From NCBI RefSeq assembly GCF_959029255.1, contig NZ_CAUFUE010000004.1, forward strand, positions 124,001 through 188,000: DNA of 64,000 nt. The letters run 5' to 3'. This stretch comes from an uncultured Bacteroides sp. (GTDB lineage: Bacteria; Bacteroidota; Bacteroidia; Bacteroidales; Bacteroidaceae). The notes beneath the pieces are model-generated. The model was not told the origin of the DNA. It searched no databases and was given only the letters and a program-made list of their open reading frames with translations. This document shows positions 8,151-16,517 of the stretch, in pieces. Each line of letters begins with the position of its first letter. Positions within the stretch are counted from its first letter, which is position 1. Both the position numbers and the translations under genes were made by a program.

Positions 8151-8990
8151 TTACAACCACTTCTTCACTATCCTTTCCGTTTCATCCCACAATTGCCGCA
8201 TTTGTACATGCCGTGTATATTTGTCCGATAATCTTTTGGGATGACAACTCACATTCAGTGTCCCAGTACGTTTCCCAGCCTCTTCATCCAGCAACAGGCT
8301 GATGGCAGTTGCCGCTCCTTGTCTGGGGGTTCTTATAAAAGGACGGAAAAGAATATCCGTCAAGGGATCAAACCATAGGTGCATCGTTATGATATTGGTG
8401 GAAACGATTCCCGGATCAGCCGCATTGACTATTATCCCCTTATATTTCACCCGATTTGCCAAATCAATGGTAAACAAGGACAAAGCCAACTTCGTATTAC
8501 TATAAATAGGTATACGCCAAAAGCTACCTTTCTTTCCACGAAGAAAGAAATCAGGAAAATCAATCTTACCAATTGAGTATGTACAGGAAACCATGTTCAC
8601 AATCCGACTCCCCTTGCCCATCAACGGCAACAATTTACGAGTCAGTAAATAAGGTCCTACATAGTTGACAGCTACCGTCTGTTCCAACCCGTCCTCGGTA
8701 ATACGACGTTTCGTTTCCATAGTACCGGCGTTATTCATCAGCAGACTCAACGGTTCCCCCTGTTCCAATAATTCGTTTGCAAAAGAAGATACGGAAGACA
8801 ATGAAGCAAGGTTTATCTCTTTTACCTCAATACACGAATTTCCCGTTTCACGTATCAGCAATTGCCTCTTGGGTTCGGCCGCCTGTGAACTCCGGCAAGC
8901 CATAATTATCCGGTAACCGGCTATGGCCACGGCACGAGTTATTTCCATACCCATTCCCCCATCAGCCCCGGTTATAATAGCAAGTTTCAC
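8151..8990 (-). CDS. Short-chain dehydrogenase/reductase (candidate hydroxysteroid dehydrogenase)
   Basis: A 279-residue classical SDR. The nucleotide-binding motif is ITGADGGMG (residues 6-14). NNAGT is present near residue 90. The catalytic Ser is in MVSCTYSIG and the YxxxK pair in YSNTK near residue 168. The reading frame begins with GTG at 8990; no in-frame ATG lies upstream before the previous gene. It is third in a minus-strand operon behind a 5-alpha-reductase homologue (10274-11044) and an old-yellow-enzyme reductase (9034-10260). That context, not the sequence itself, suggests a hydroxysteroid or bile acid dehydrogenase; position and stereochemistry (3-alpha, 3-beta or other) cannot be told. 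By itself it resembles the retinol-dehydrogenase type of SDR. Confidence 0.85.
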   Translation of the reverse strand: MKLAIITGADGGMGMEITRAVAIAGYRIIMACRSSQAAEPKRQLLIRETGNSCIEVKEINLASLSSVSSFANELLEQGEPLSLLMNNAGTMETKRRITEDGLEQTVAVNYVGPYLLTRKLLPLMGKGSRIVNMVSCTYSIGKIDFPDFFLRGKKGSFWRIPIYSNTKLALSLFTIDLANRVKYKGIIVNAADPGIVSTNIITMHLWFDPLTDILFRPFIRTPRQGAATAISLLLDEEAGKRTGTLNVSCHPKRLSDKYTRHVQMRQLWDETERIVKKWL

Positions 8991-9033
8991 TTTAATAGTT
9001 AATAATTGATAGTTGATAATTAACGACGGGCAA

Positions 9034-10260
9034 TCAGCCTTTCGCCTCTATTCTCTCTATTTCCTTCTTCAGACATGCAGGAATTTCCTCATTCAGATGC
9101 TGATGGCAAGCCATCTCGATGGAATACATCCGCGCAATGCAATAATTACTATGCTTACAGTTGCAGCGGGCATTTTCCTCTTCCCTCATGCGGTTTACAA
9201 ATCCCGGTTCATTGAGCAAAGCGCGCGCCATTTGCACTGCCTCAAAACCATCATCCAGCACTTCGTCTATCTTATCACGGGATACCAAACCACCTACATA
9301 AATCAAAGGCATCTTTAATTCGGCACGGAATTTCAAAGCATCTTCCAGGAAATAAGCTTCTTTAAACGGTACAGTCGGTATCATCCATTTACCCACCATA
9401 CGTACCCCATACTTCAACCACCAGCAAGTCATGTAATACGTCATGCTACGGATAGGCATTTCACCCCGCATCACATACATAGGCGCTTTGCTGACAAAGC
9501 CACCGCTCAACACCAACGCATGGGCTCCCGATTGTTCCAAACGCTTTGCCACCTGCATTGTCTCATCAATCTCCATTCCTCCACGAAAGCCATCACGCAT
9601 ATTCATCTTTACCAATACCGCCATATCACTACCCGCAGCTTTCATCACTTCCTCCATCACCATATCCATGAAACGCATGCGGTTTTCCAACGAACCGCCG
9701 AACCCATCTTTCCGATGATTAGTGGAAGGTGAAAGAAACTGGCTGATGAGATACCCATGTCCGGCATGAATCTCTACAGAATCAAAGCCGGCCTCACGTG
9801 CCAGATTTACCGAACGTCCGTATGCACGCGCCATTTCAGGCAGTTCATCCGCACGAAGTCCCCGCACAAACGTCGGAGAATAAAGATTGAAACCACCACT
9901 GGCTCCCACCGGCATACAACCACATATACTTTTATGGGACATATTGCCGCAATGTCCCAACTGGATACCTGCCGCAGCTCCCTCTGCATGAATGGCATCA
10001 GTCAGCTTGCGAAGTCCGGGAACAATCTCAGGACGCATCCATAACTGACGGTCGAAAGAAAGTCCGCTTTGCGTAACGGCAGCATAAGCGACAGTAGTCA
10101 TGCCAATGCCGCCCGCCGCCACCGAACGATGATAATTAAGTAACATATCAGACGGAACATTACCCGGGCACATACTCTCAAAGGCAGCCGAACGGATAGT
10201 ACGATTGCGCAAAGTCAATGGCCCGAAAGTAACAGGTGTAAATAACTTTGAGTTTTTCAT
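9034..10260 (-). CDS. NADH:flavin oxidoreductase, old yellow enzyme family (BaiCD-like, short form)
   Basis: A 408-residue FMN TIM-barrel of the old yellow enzyme/BaiCD group. Family motifs: FGPLTLRNRTIRSA near the N terminus, EIHAGHGYLISQFLSP around residue 165, then NHRKDGFGGSLENRMRF, and YVGGLVSRDKIDEVL in the phosphate-binding region. A C-terminal Cys group (CNCKHSNYC, then another Cys 11 residues on) resembles the iron-sulfur site of the 2,4-dienoyl-CoA reductase/BaiCD branch, but spacing differs and the large C-terminal FAD/NAD domain of BaiCD is absent. Lies 13 bp after the 5-alpha-reductase gene and 43 bp before the SDR. From context it probably reduces a steroid enone double bond (candidate 5-beta-reductase); other enones are possible. 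Confidence 0.88.
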   Translation of the reverse strand: MKNSKLFTPVTFGPLTLRNRTIRSAAFESMCPGNVPSDMLLNYHRSVAAGGIGMTTVAYAAVTQSGLSFDRQLWMRPEIVPGLRKLTDAIHAEGAAAGIQLGHCGNMSHKSICGCMPVGASGGFNLYSPTFVRGLRADELPEMARAYGRSVNLAREAGFDSVEIHAGHGYLISQFLSPSTNHRKDGFGGSLENRMRFMDMVMEEVMKAAGSDMAVLVKMNMRDGFRGGMEIDETMQVAKRLEQSGAHALVLSGGFVSKAPMYVMRGEMPIRSMTYYMTCWWLKYGVRMVGKWMIPTVPFKEAYFLEDALKFRAELKMPLIYVGGLVSRDKIDEVLDDGFEAVQMARALLNEPGFVNRMREEENARCNCKHSNYCIARMYSIEMACHQHLNEEIPACLKKEIERIEAKG

Positions 10261-10273
10261 TATTCCTTAATCT

Positions 10274-11044
10274 TTAATATATAAAAGGTATAATACGTTT
10301 CCTTTTTCCTACCGCTTCGACGCCGAATTCTTCACAATAATGTTTATAAATAGCATCGGCACGAGGTACCAAGTTGGCGAATGTCCACCACGCAAATACC
10401 CAGGCAGCCGGGGAAGCGGCCAATATTGCAAACCCTATCCACTCCATCAATTCACCGAAATAATTGGCGGAAGTGACATAACGATAAAACCCTTTGCCCG
10501 GAAGATAATGTTTTGTATCACCGGGTTTACGCAGATGGCGTATCACATAATCGGAATGTAGGTTTATTCCCATTCCTATGAAGAATAGCAAAAGACCAAG
10601 AACTGCCCACGGGGAAAGGAAATAATGCCAACCATCAGCATATAGTCGACTCACCGGAAAGTAGAATATTCCACCGGCTTGCATAATTCCATTCAGAAGA
10701 TTGAATACGATGCCCATCGCCATGATGGCAACCGGCATACGCGACTTTCCTTTCAACAACAATGGAAAGATAAATGAGCGCTGGAAATAATGAAGCAGAA
10801 ACAATAAAAGGAAAATAAATTGCGGTATCGTCACCCCTACACCGCTATATGCCCAAAGAGCTAACATAACAAAAAAGACCGGAGCTTCCATCAGCACCCA
10901 AGCCAATTTATTATTAATAGATATTCCCCAAGAGGCTGTACGAAACATTCCATACCCTGCTTTAATAAAATAGAGTGCAATGAAAACGAAAAGCGCTATC
11001 ACACTCATCACACATAAAAAGACCTGAAAATCTCCCCGGCTCAT
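10274..11044 (-). CDS. Steroid 5-alpha-reductase family membrane protein
   Basis: A 256-residue polytopic membrane protein of the 3-oxo-5-alpha-steroid 4-dehydrogenase family, the NADPH-dependent reductases of 3-oxo-delta-4 steroids. By eye it aligns well with human SRD5A2. VLMEAPVF places Glu53 at the human Glu57 position, and LLHYFQRSF places Tyr86 at Tyr91, the two catalytic residues. The C-terminal NADPH region YVTSANYFGELMEWIGFA and the end RIIPFIY match the human protein. Length is also right (about 254-259). It is the first gene of the operon with the flavin reductase and SDR, behind a near-consensus promoter. Likely substrates in a gut bacterium are 3-oxo-delta-4 bile acids or steroid hormones. 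A lipid-enone reductase of the same fold is the main alternative. Confidence 0.92.
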   Translation of the reverse strand: MSRGDFQVFLCVMSVIALFVFIALYFIKAGYGMFRTASWGISINNKLAWVLMEAPVFFVMLALWAYSGVGVTIPQFIFLLLFLLHYFQRSFIFPLLLKGKSRMPVAIMAMGIVFNLLNGIMQAGGIFYFPVSRLYADGWHYFLSPWAVLGLLLFFIGMGINLHSDYVIRHLRKPGDTKHYLPGKGFYRYVTSANYFGELMEWIGFAILAASPAAWVFAWWTFANLVPRADAIYKHYCEEFGVEAVGKRKRIIPFIY

Positions 11045-11064
11045 ATTCTTTTATTTAAGTGCAG

Positions 11065-11094
11065 CAAATATAAAGAAAACTTATGACTCTCAAA
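11065..11094 (-). promoter_or_regulatory. Promoter of the steroid-reductase operon
   Basis: On the minus strand, -33 TTTG (11091-11094), an 18-nt spacer, then -7 TATATTTG (11065-11072), close to the Bacteroides consensus TTTG-N19-21-TAnnTTTG. The -7 box ends 20 nt before the ATG of the 5-alpha-reductase gene. Confidence 0.75.
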
Positions 11095-11138
11095 TCGTTT
11101 TCCCATGATTATTAAAACATTTTCTTCATATCAGCAGG

Positions 11139-11192
11139 AAAAAACAGTAAGGGGATACCACCCGATTCATTAGAACCAGCGGCATCCCCTTA
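11139..11192 (-). terminator. Intrinsic terminator of the acn-icd-gltA operon
   Basis: TAAGGGGAT (11148-11156) pairs with ATCCCCTTA (11184-11192). On the minus strand the stem is followed by CTGTTTTTTCC. It lies just after the citrate synthase stop and separates that operon from the steroid-reductase operon. Confidence 0.85.
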
Positions 11193-11220
11193 TAAATTTT
11201 AGCATTTTCCTACTTGATAA

Positions 11221-12564
11221 TTACCGTTTCTTGATGGGTACATATACCGTTTCTTCCAGCACATTCTTGTAAGCCGGACGAATGATACGTTTACCTTCAA
11301 AATTCAATTCTTCGTTGCGGTGGGCACACCAACCTACAATACGTGCCATAGCGAACAACGGAGTGAAGATTTCCTGCGGCAGGCCAATCATCTCATACAC
11401 GAAGCCGGAATAGAAATCGATATTGCTCGAAACCGTCTTTCCATTGTTCTTGACGCGGCCGAAAGTAGCGATAGCACGTTCTTCCAGCAGTTCAAGGAAA
11501 GCGAATTCCCGTTCTTTGCCCTTTTCATGAGCCAGGTCGCGAGCCAGTTCTTTCAGCAGAACGGCACGCGGATCGGAAATAGTATATACAGCATGGCCGA
11601 TACCATAAATCAGTCCTGTCTTGTTGTAAACCTCTTTATTCAGCATACGGGTAAAGTAAGTATCAATTTCATCCACATTCGTCCAATCCTGAATATTCTC
11701 CTGCAAATGATGGAACATATCAGCTACCTGAATATTGGCGCCACCGTGGAGCGGACCTTTCAAAGAACCGATACCCGCAGCAATGGCCGAATAAGTATCA
11801 GTTCCTGTAGAAGAAGTAACGCGTACGGTGAAAGTTGAGTTGTTACCGCCGCCATGCTCAGCCTGAAGTACCAGCAACAAATCAAGCGTACGAGCATCCA
11901 GTTCTGTATAATCTTTCTTCAGCATGTAAAGGAAGTTCTCGGCAATGGACAGGTTTTCCTGCGGATGACGGATATGCAGGGAACGCCCATGGGTGGCATG
12001 GCGAAGCATATTGAAAGCGTATGCGATGATGGTAGGGAATTTAGATATCAGTTCGATACTCTGACGCATCAGATTATCACGGGAGGTATCATCAGCTTGC
12101 GGATCAAAGCGATACATCTCCAGCACGCTACGTGCCAGAATATTCATGATATTGTTTCCTTCCAGCTCAATAATATTCATCTTTGTCTTTTGCTCCAACG
12201 GCATATTGTCATTGACGAGTTCGCGGAAAGAGACCAACTCTTCTTTATCGGGCAACCGCCCGGAAAGTAACAGATATGCCACTTCCTCAAAACCAAAGCG
12301 TTTTTCTTTGATAGCTGCATGCGCCAAGTCTTCCAAATCGTACCCGCGATAAAACAGTTTACCGGGAATAGGTTTCAAACCACCACCGGGAATGCGTTCG
12401 TAACCCACTACATTACCAATCTTAGTCAAGCCAACCAATACACCGGTACCGTCTTCATTACGCAGTCCGCGCTTTACGTCAAACTTCTTGAATAGTTCGT
12501 TTTCAATCCGGGTGGCTTCTTTCAAGTCTTCCGAAAGTTTGTAAATCAAATATTCCTTCTTCAT
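11221..12564 (-). CDS. gltA: Citrate synthase
   Basis: Condenses acetyl-CoA and oxaloacetate to citrate. The start chosen is the ATG at 12564 (MKKEYLIYKLSE), giving 447 residues; the frame continues upstream to 12606 but without typical sequence. Active-site regions are HGGGNNSTFT, GPLHGGAN (catalytic His) and GIGHAVYTISDPRA (second His). It sits after aconitase and isocitrate dehydrogenase on the same strand, so all three enzymes from oxaloacetate to 2-oxoglutarate are together. From general knowledge, many Bacteroides run a branched TCA cycle and use this arm for glutamate synthesis. A 275-bp gap with a phased repeat separates it from icd, so it may also have its own promoter. Confidence 0.95.
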   Translation of the reverse strand: MKKEYLIYKLSEDLKEATRIENELFKKFDVKRGLRNEDGTGVLVGLTKIGNVVGYERIPGGGLKPIPGKLFYRGYDLEDLAHAAIKEKRFGFEEVAYLLLSGRLPDKEELVSFRELVNDNMPLEQKTKMNIIELEGNNIMNILARSVLEMYRFDPQADDTSRDNLMRQSIELISKFPTIIAYAFNMLRHATHGRSLHIRHPQENLSIAENFLYMLKKDYTELDARTLDLLLVLQAEHGGGNNSTFTVRVTSSTGTDTYSAIAAGIGSLKGPLHGGANIQVADMFHHLQENIQDWTNVDEIDTYFTRMLNKEVYNKTGLIYGIGHAVYTISDPRAVLLKELARDLAHEKGKEREFAFLELLEERAIATFGRVKNNGKTVSSNIDFYSGFVYEMIGLPQEIFTPLFAMARIVGWCAHRNEELNFEGKRIIRPAYKNVLEETVYVPIKKR

Positions 12565-12694
12565 GATATTATTTAGTCTAATTATGTTATACAAATGGAA
12601 AATCAAGACACTTTAAAGCTTAAGTCACATCGATATCGCAGAAAGAGAGGATACCTGTAAGCGTAAGCCTGGCTATCTATACGACTGAAATATG

Positions 12695-12756
12695 ATTAAA
12701 AGCCTTTTAACGATGTATTAAAAGCCTTTTAATTGCGCATTAAAAGCCTTTTTATT
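12695..12756. repeat. Three-unit phased repeat, period 22 bp (AAAAGCCTTTT)
   Basis: Three copies of ATTAAAAGCCTTTTAA start at 12695, 12717 and 12739, exactly 22 bp apart. The third copy ends in TTTTT instead of TTTTAA. Each unit is a palindrome with 7-nt arms around a single central base (TTAAAAG-C-CTTTTAA). It lies in the icd-gltA gap. The same three-unit, 22-bp layout is found at 52288-52347 and a related one at 31479-31558. Confidence 0.85.
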
Positions 12757-12839
12757 AAAACTCACTCAAGGGAAGAGATAGATTGACTCGATAAATGAAC
12801 ATAGCGACAACTACAAATCATCTATCGTATAATCGTACA

Positions 12840-13997
12840 TCATTCTTTCTCCCTTTCAATTCTTTCCACAATCTCCCGTGTAAAATCCGAAGTGGACAGA
12901 GAGACACCTCCGGGCATGAAACGAGCAAGATCGGCAGTGGCACGTCCTTCCATAAAGCTCTGTTCCAAAGACTTTTCTATCAGGGACGACGCTTCCTTCC
13001 AGCCAAAATGTTCAAGCATCATCACGGCAGAGAGAATGATTGAGCAAGGATTTACGACATTCTTTCCCGCAATGTTAGGAGCTGTGCCGTGGGTAGCCTC
13101 AAAGATGGCATGTCCGGTTTGGTAGTTGATATTTGCGCCGGGAGCAATGCCGATGCCACCTACCATAGCCGCAAGCTGGTCGGAGATATAATCGCCATTG
13201 AGGTTCAGGGTAGCAATGACAGAATATTCTTCCGGAATGAGCAAGGTATTCTGTAAGAACGCATCAGCAATACAATCTTTGATAACCAAACGTCCGTCGG
13301 CTATCTCCTTTCCAAACTCACGTTCAGCCACTTCGTATCCCCACTTCTTGAAACCGCCTTCGGTAAATTTCATGATATTACCTTTGTGAACCAACGTCAC
13401 CGAGGGCAAACCGTGTTCGAGGGCATACCGGCAAGCCGCACGTACCAATCTTTCAGTACCTTCTTTAGAAACCGGTTTCACGCCAAACGAGGATGTTTCG
13501 GGAAAACGAACTTTTGTCACTCCCATTTCATCGTGCAGAAAACGATAGAATTTCTCCGCTTCAGGCGTACCGGCTTCCCACTCGATACCGGCATAAATGT
13601 CTTCCGTGTTTTCACGGAACACACACATATTCACTTTTTGCGGTTCTTTCACCGGAGAAACCACGCCTTTATACCAACGCACAGGACGCAGACAGACATA
13701 TAAATCAAGCGTCTGGCGCAGAGCCACATTCAAAGAACGGATACCTCCTCCGATGGGCGTTGTCAAGGGACCTTTGATACCTACTTTATATTTGCGAAAC
13801 GCTTCCATAGTTTCGTCGGGCAGCCAGGAGCCCGTTGCGTTGAACGCACGTTCTCCTGCCAGGACTTCTTTCCATTCAATACTCCGCTCGCCCTGATAGG
13901 CTTTTTCAAGAGCGGCATTCACAACGGCTTGCATGGAAGGAGTGACTTCCGCTCCAACTCCATCACCGGTAATAAACGGTACGGTAATTCTTTCCAT
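12840..13997 (-). CDS. icd: Isocitrate dehydrogenase, E. coli-type fold, unusual coenzyme residues
   Basis: Oxidative decarboxylation of isocitrate to 2-oxoglutarate. 385 residues, with the substrate-binding block GGGIRSLNVALRQTLDLY and CLRPVRWYKG of the E. coli (subfamily I) enzyme, then FRENTEDIYAGIEW. In the coenzyme region the sequence HGTAPNIAGKNVVNP gives Asn308 and Ile309 where NADP-dependent E. coli IDH has Lys344 and Tyr345. Ala355 replaces Tyr391, while Arg359 matches Arg395. NAD-dependent homologues carry Asp-Ile at 344/345, so the preference is unclear and may lean to NAD. The gene starts 3 bp after the aconitase stop, so the two are cotranscribed. Confidence 0.92.
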   Translation of the reverse strand: MERITVPFITGDGVGAEVTPSMQAVVNAALEKAYQGERSIEWKEVLAGERAFNATGSWLPDETMEAFRKYKVGIKGPLTTPIGGGIRSLNVALRQTLDLYVCLRPVRWYKGVVSPVKEPQKVNMCVFRENTEDIYAGIEWEAGTPEAEKFYRFLHDEMGVTKVRFPETSSFGVKPVSKEGTERLVRAACRYALEHGLPSVTLVHKGNIMKFTEGGFKKWGYEVAEREFGKEIADGRLVIKDCIADAFLQNTLLIPEEYSVIATLNLNGDYISDQLAAMVGGIGIAPGANINYQTGHAIFEATHGTAPNIAGKNVVNPCSIILSAVMMLEHFGWKEASSLIEKSLEQSFMEGRATADLARFMPGGVSLSTSDFTREIVERIEREKE

Positions 13998-14000
13998 ATT

Positions 14001-16244
14001 CTATCGTGCATTTAGTGCAGAACCGGCATGGAACCAGCCTATCTGCTGTTCGTTATAAGTATGTTGTACGGGAAAACTTTCTTTTGTCCCATCTTCATGG
14101 TGGAGAACAACTTTCATGGTACGCCCCGGAGCAAAATCTCTCAATCCGATGACTGAAATCAAATCATGTTCCTGTATCTTATCATAATCTTCTTTGTTCA
14201 CAAAAGTCAATGCAAGCATTCCCTGTTTCTTCAGATTGGTTTCATGGATACGGGCAAAACTCTTTGCCAAAATGACCCGTACATTCAGGAAACGGGGTTC
14301 CATAGCCGCATGTTCCCTACTGGAACCTTCACCATAATTTTCTTCAGCCACGACAATAGACGGAATACCTTCCGACTTATACATTTTTGCCGTACCGGAT
14401 ACCGGTCCGTATGTATTGGTAGAACGATTCCAGACGCTATTGGTCTCTCCATTGAAGGCATTGACAGCTCCCATCAGCATATTATCCGAGATGTTTTCCA
14501 GATGTCCACGGAAACGAAGCCACGGACCCGCCATAGAGATGTGGTCGGTGGTACATTTGCCTTGCGCTTTAATCAGCAAAGGCATATTCAGTAAATCAGT
14601 ACCGTCCCATGCGGGGAAAGGGGTCAGTAGTTGTAAACGTTGTGAATGTGGGTCTACCACAATATTTTTTCTTTCATCGGCAGGTGCTATATATCCTTCG
14701 CTGCCGGCAGCAAACCCTTGTGGCGGCAGCTCTTCGCCAACCGGTTCAGAAAGCTTCACTTTCATACCCTCATTGTTTACCAATGTATCCTTCAACGGAT
14801 TGAAACATAGGTCACCGGCAATCGTCAATGCCATCGTCAACTCCGGAGATGCGACAAAAGCATAGGTATTGGGGTTACCGTCTGCCCGTTTTGCAAAGTT
14901 CCGGTTGAACGAGGTTACAATTGAATTCTTGCGGGTAGGATTGTCGGTTTCGCGTTTCCATTGCCCGATGCAAGGACCACAGGCATTTGCCATAATCGTA
15001 GCACCTATTTTTTCGAATACATCAATCATTCCGTCACGTTCGGCCGTAGCACGAATCCGTTCAGAACCGGGATTGACAATCAAAGGAGCCGCTACGTGCA
15101 AATGTTTCTCCTGCACTTGACGCGCCAAAGAAACAGCACGGCTCAAATCCTGATAAGAGGAATTTGTACAGGAACCTATCAGCCCGACTTCCATTTTACG
15201 GGGATAACCGTTTTTCAGGACTTTTTCCGCAAATTCAGAAATAGGAGTAGCGGCATCAGGAGTAAAAGGTCCGTTGATATAAGGTTCCAAGGTAGAAAGG
15301 TCGATATCAATTATACGGTCGTAATATTTTTCAGGATGGTTATCCACTTCTTCATCCGCACAAAGGTCAGCTGCTACGGAGGTAGCCAATTCTGCCACTT
15401 CTTCACGTCCGGTGGCTTTCAGATAGGTTGCCATACGTTCGTCAAACGGAAATAGTGAAGTAGTGGCACCGACTTCAGCGCCCATATTACATATCGTAGC
15501 CTTACCGGTGGCGGATAAGGAAGCTGTGCCGGGACCGAAGTATTCAATAATGGCATTTGTGCCGCCCTTTACCGTAAGGATACCTGCCAATTTCAAAATT
15601 ACATCTTTCGGGGCTGCCCATCCGTTCAGCTTGCCGGTGAGACGTACACCTATCAGGCGGGGCATTTTCAGTTCCCATTCCATACCGGTCATTACATCCA
15701 CCGCATCGGCACCGCCTACACCGATGGCTACCATGCCCAATCCACCTGCATTAGGCGTATGCGAGTCTGTGCCAACCATCATGCCACCCGGAAAAGCATA
15801 GTTTTCCAAAACAACCTGGTGAATGATACCTGCACCGGGCTGCCAGAACCCTATGCCATAGCGTGAAGACACGTCCCGAAGGAAGTTATATACCTCCTCA
15901 TTGGTCTTCGTAGCTGTAGCTATATCTGCTCTGGCACCTTTATAAGCTTGAATTAAATGGTCACAATGCACGGTAGAAGGTACTGCAACTTTATCGCGAC
16001 CGGCATTCATAAACTGTAATAAGGCCATTTGTGCTGTCGCATCCTGCATCGCCACACGGTCAGGACGGAAATTAACATAATCTTCTCCACGCTTATAATT
16101 CTTCACTTCATTCTCATTATACAAATGAGCATACAAAATCTTCTCTGCCAACGTCAACGGACGTTGCAGAACGGCTCGAACTTGTCCTATTTTCCCTGCA
16201 TAAGCAGCATAGAACGCTTTTAGCATTGTCAAATCATACACCAT
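14001..16244 (-). CDS. acn: Aconitate hydratase
   Basis: Converts citrate to isocitrate with a [4Fe-4S] cluster. Cluster cysteines are in GSCTNSSYQDLS and NACGPCIGQW. The SRE active-site motif is in EGSSREHAA in the C-terminal swivel domain. About 747 residues, the size of the mitochondrial-type enzyme rather than the roughly 890-residue AcnA. An ATG at 16244 (MVYDLTMLKAFY) is preferred over an in-frame GTG two codons upstream. First gene of the aconitase - icd - gltA operon. Confidence 0.95.
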   Translation of the reverse strand: MVYDLTMLKAFYAAYAGKIGQVRAVLQRPLTLAEKILYAHLYNENEVKNYKRGEDYVNFRPDRVAMQDATAQMALLQFMNAGRDKVAVPSTVHCDHLIQAYKGARADIATATKTNEEVYNFLRDVSSRYGIGFWQPGAGIIHQVVLENYAFPGGMMVGTDSHTPNAGGLGMVAIGVGGADAVDVMTGMEWELKMPRLIGVRLTGKLNGWAAPKDVILKLAGILTVKGGTNAIIEYFGPGTASLSATGKATICNMGAEVGATTSLFPFDERMATYLKATGREEVAELATSVAADLCADEEVDNHPEKYYDRIIDIDLSTLEPYINGPFTPDAATPISEFAEKVLKNGYPRKMEVGLIGSCTNSSYQDLSRAVSLARQVQEKHLHVAAPLIVNPGSERIRATAERDGMIDVFEKIGATIMANACGPCIGQWKRETDNPTRKNSIVTSFNRNFAKRADGNPNTYAFVASPELTMALTIAGDLCFNPLKDTLVNNEGMKVKLSEPVGEELPPQGFAAGSEGYIAPADERKNIVVDPHSQRLQLLTPFPAWDGTDLLNMPLLIKAQGKCTTDHISMAGPWLRFRGHLENISDNMLMGAVNAFNGETNSVWNRSTNTYGPVSGTAKMYKSEGIPSIVVAEENYGEGSSREHAAMEPRFLNVRVILAKSFARIHETNLKKQGMLALTFVNKEDYDKIQEHDLISVIGLRDFAPGRTMKVVLHHEDGTKESFPVQHTYNEQQIGWFHAGSALNAR

Positions 16245-16363
16245 AACCACTTATTTTTAGTTTTTCAATATTGTAAAGATTACAAATTAATATTATAAAC
16301 AAATAAAAAGAAGTAAATGTTTAACAAAATAAAACTTTTCTCCTACTGAAAAGGCAGAATGAT

Positions 16364-16371
16364 TACCTTTG
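16364..16371 (+). promoter_or_regulatory. Candidate -7 box for the helicase gene
   Basis: TACCTTTG matches TAnnTTTG and lies 147 bp before the helicase ATG. The hairpin element at 16393-16485 would then be transcribed in the 5' leader. No clear -33 box. Confidence 0.45.
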
Positions 16372-16392
16372 CAAGAAATTGAATGATAATTT

Positions 16393-16485
16393 AATGAAGA
16401 ACTAAAAATGAAGAATGAAGAATTACCTTGCGGGTGCTTGCATTGCGCAGCCAAATTCTTCATTCTTCATTCTTAGTTCTTCATT
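16393..16485. repeat. Hairpin repeat element, copy 1
   Basis: Arms 16393-16424 and 16454-16485 (32 nt each) are inverted repeats with one mismatch, built from AATGAAGAAT-like units. The centre holds ACCTTGCGG...GCGCAGCC. Nearly the same arms and centre occur at 37691-37778, and the GCGCAGCC core also occurs in the hairpin at 25584-25670. Confidence 0.85.
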
Positions 16486-16517
16486 TCCCTAACTTCCCAT
16501 TTATAAAACCCAAAGAT

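Noticed and set aside
12695..12756. CRISPR array
   Set aside because: Units are 16 bp with about 6-bp spacers, palindromic and only three; no cas genes are in the window.
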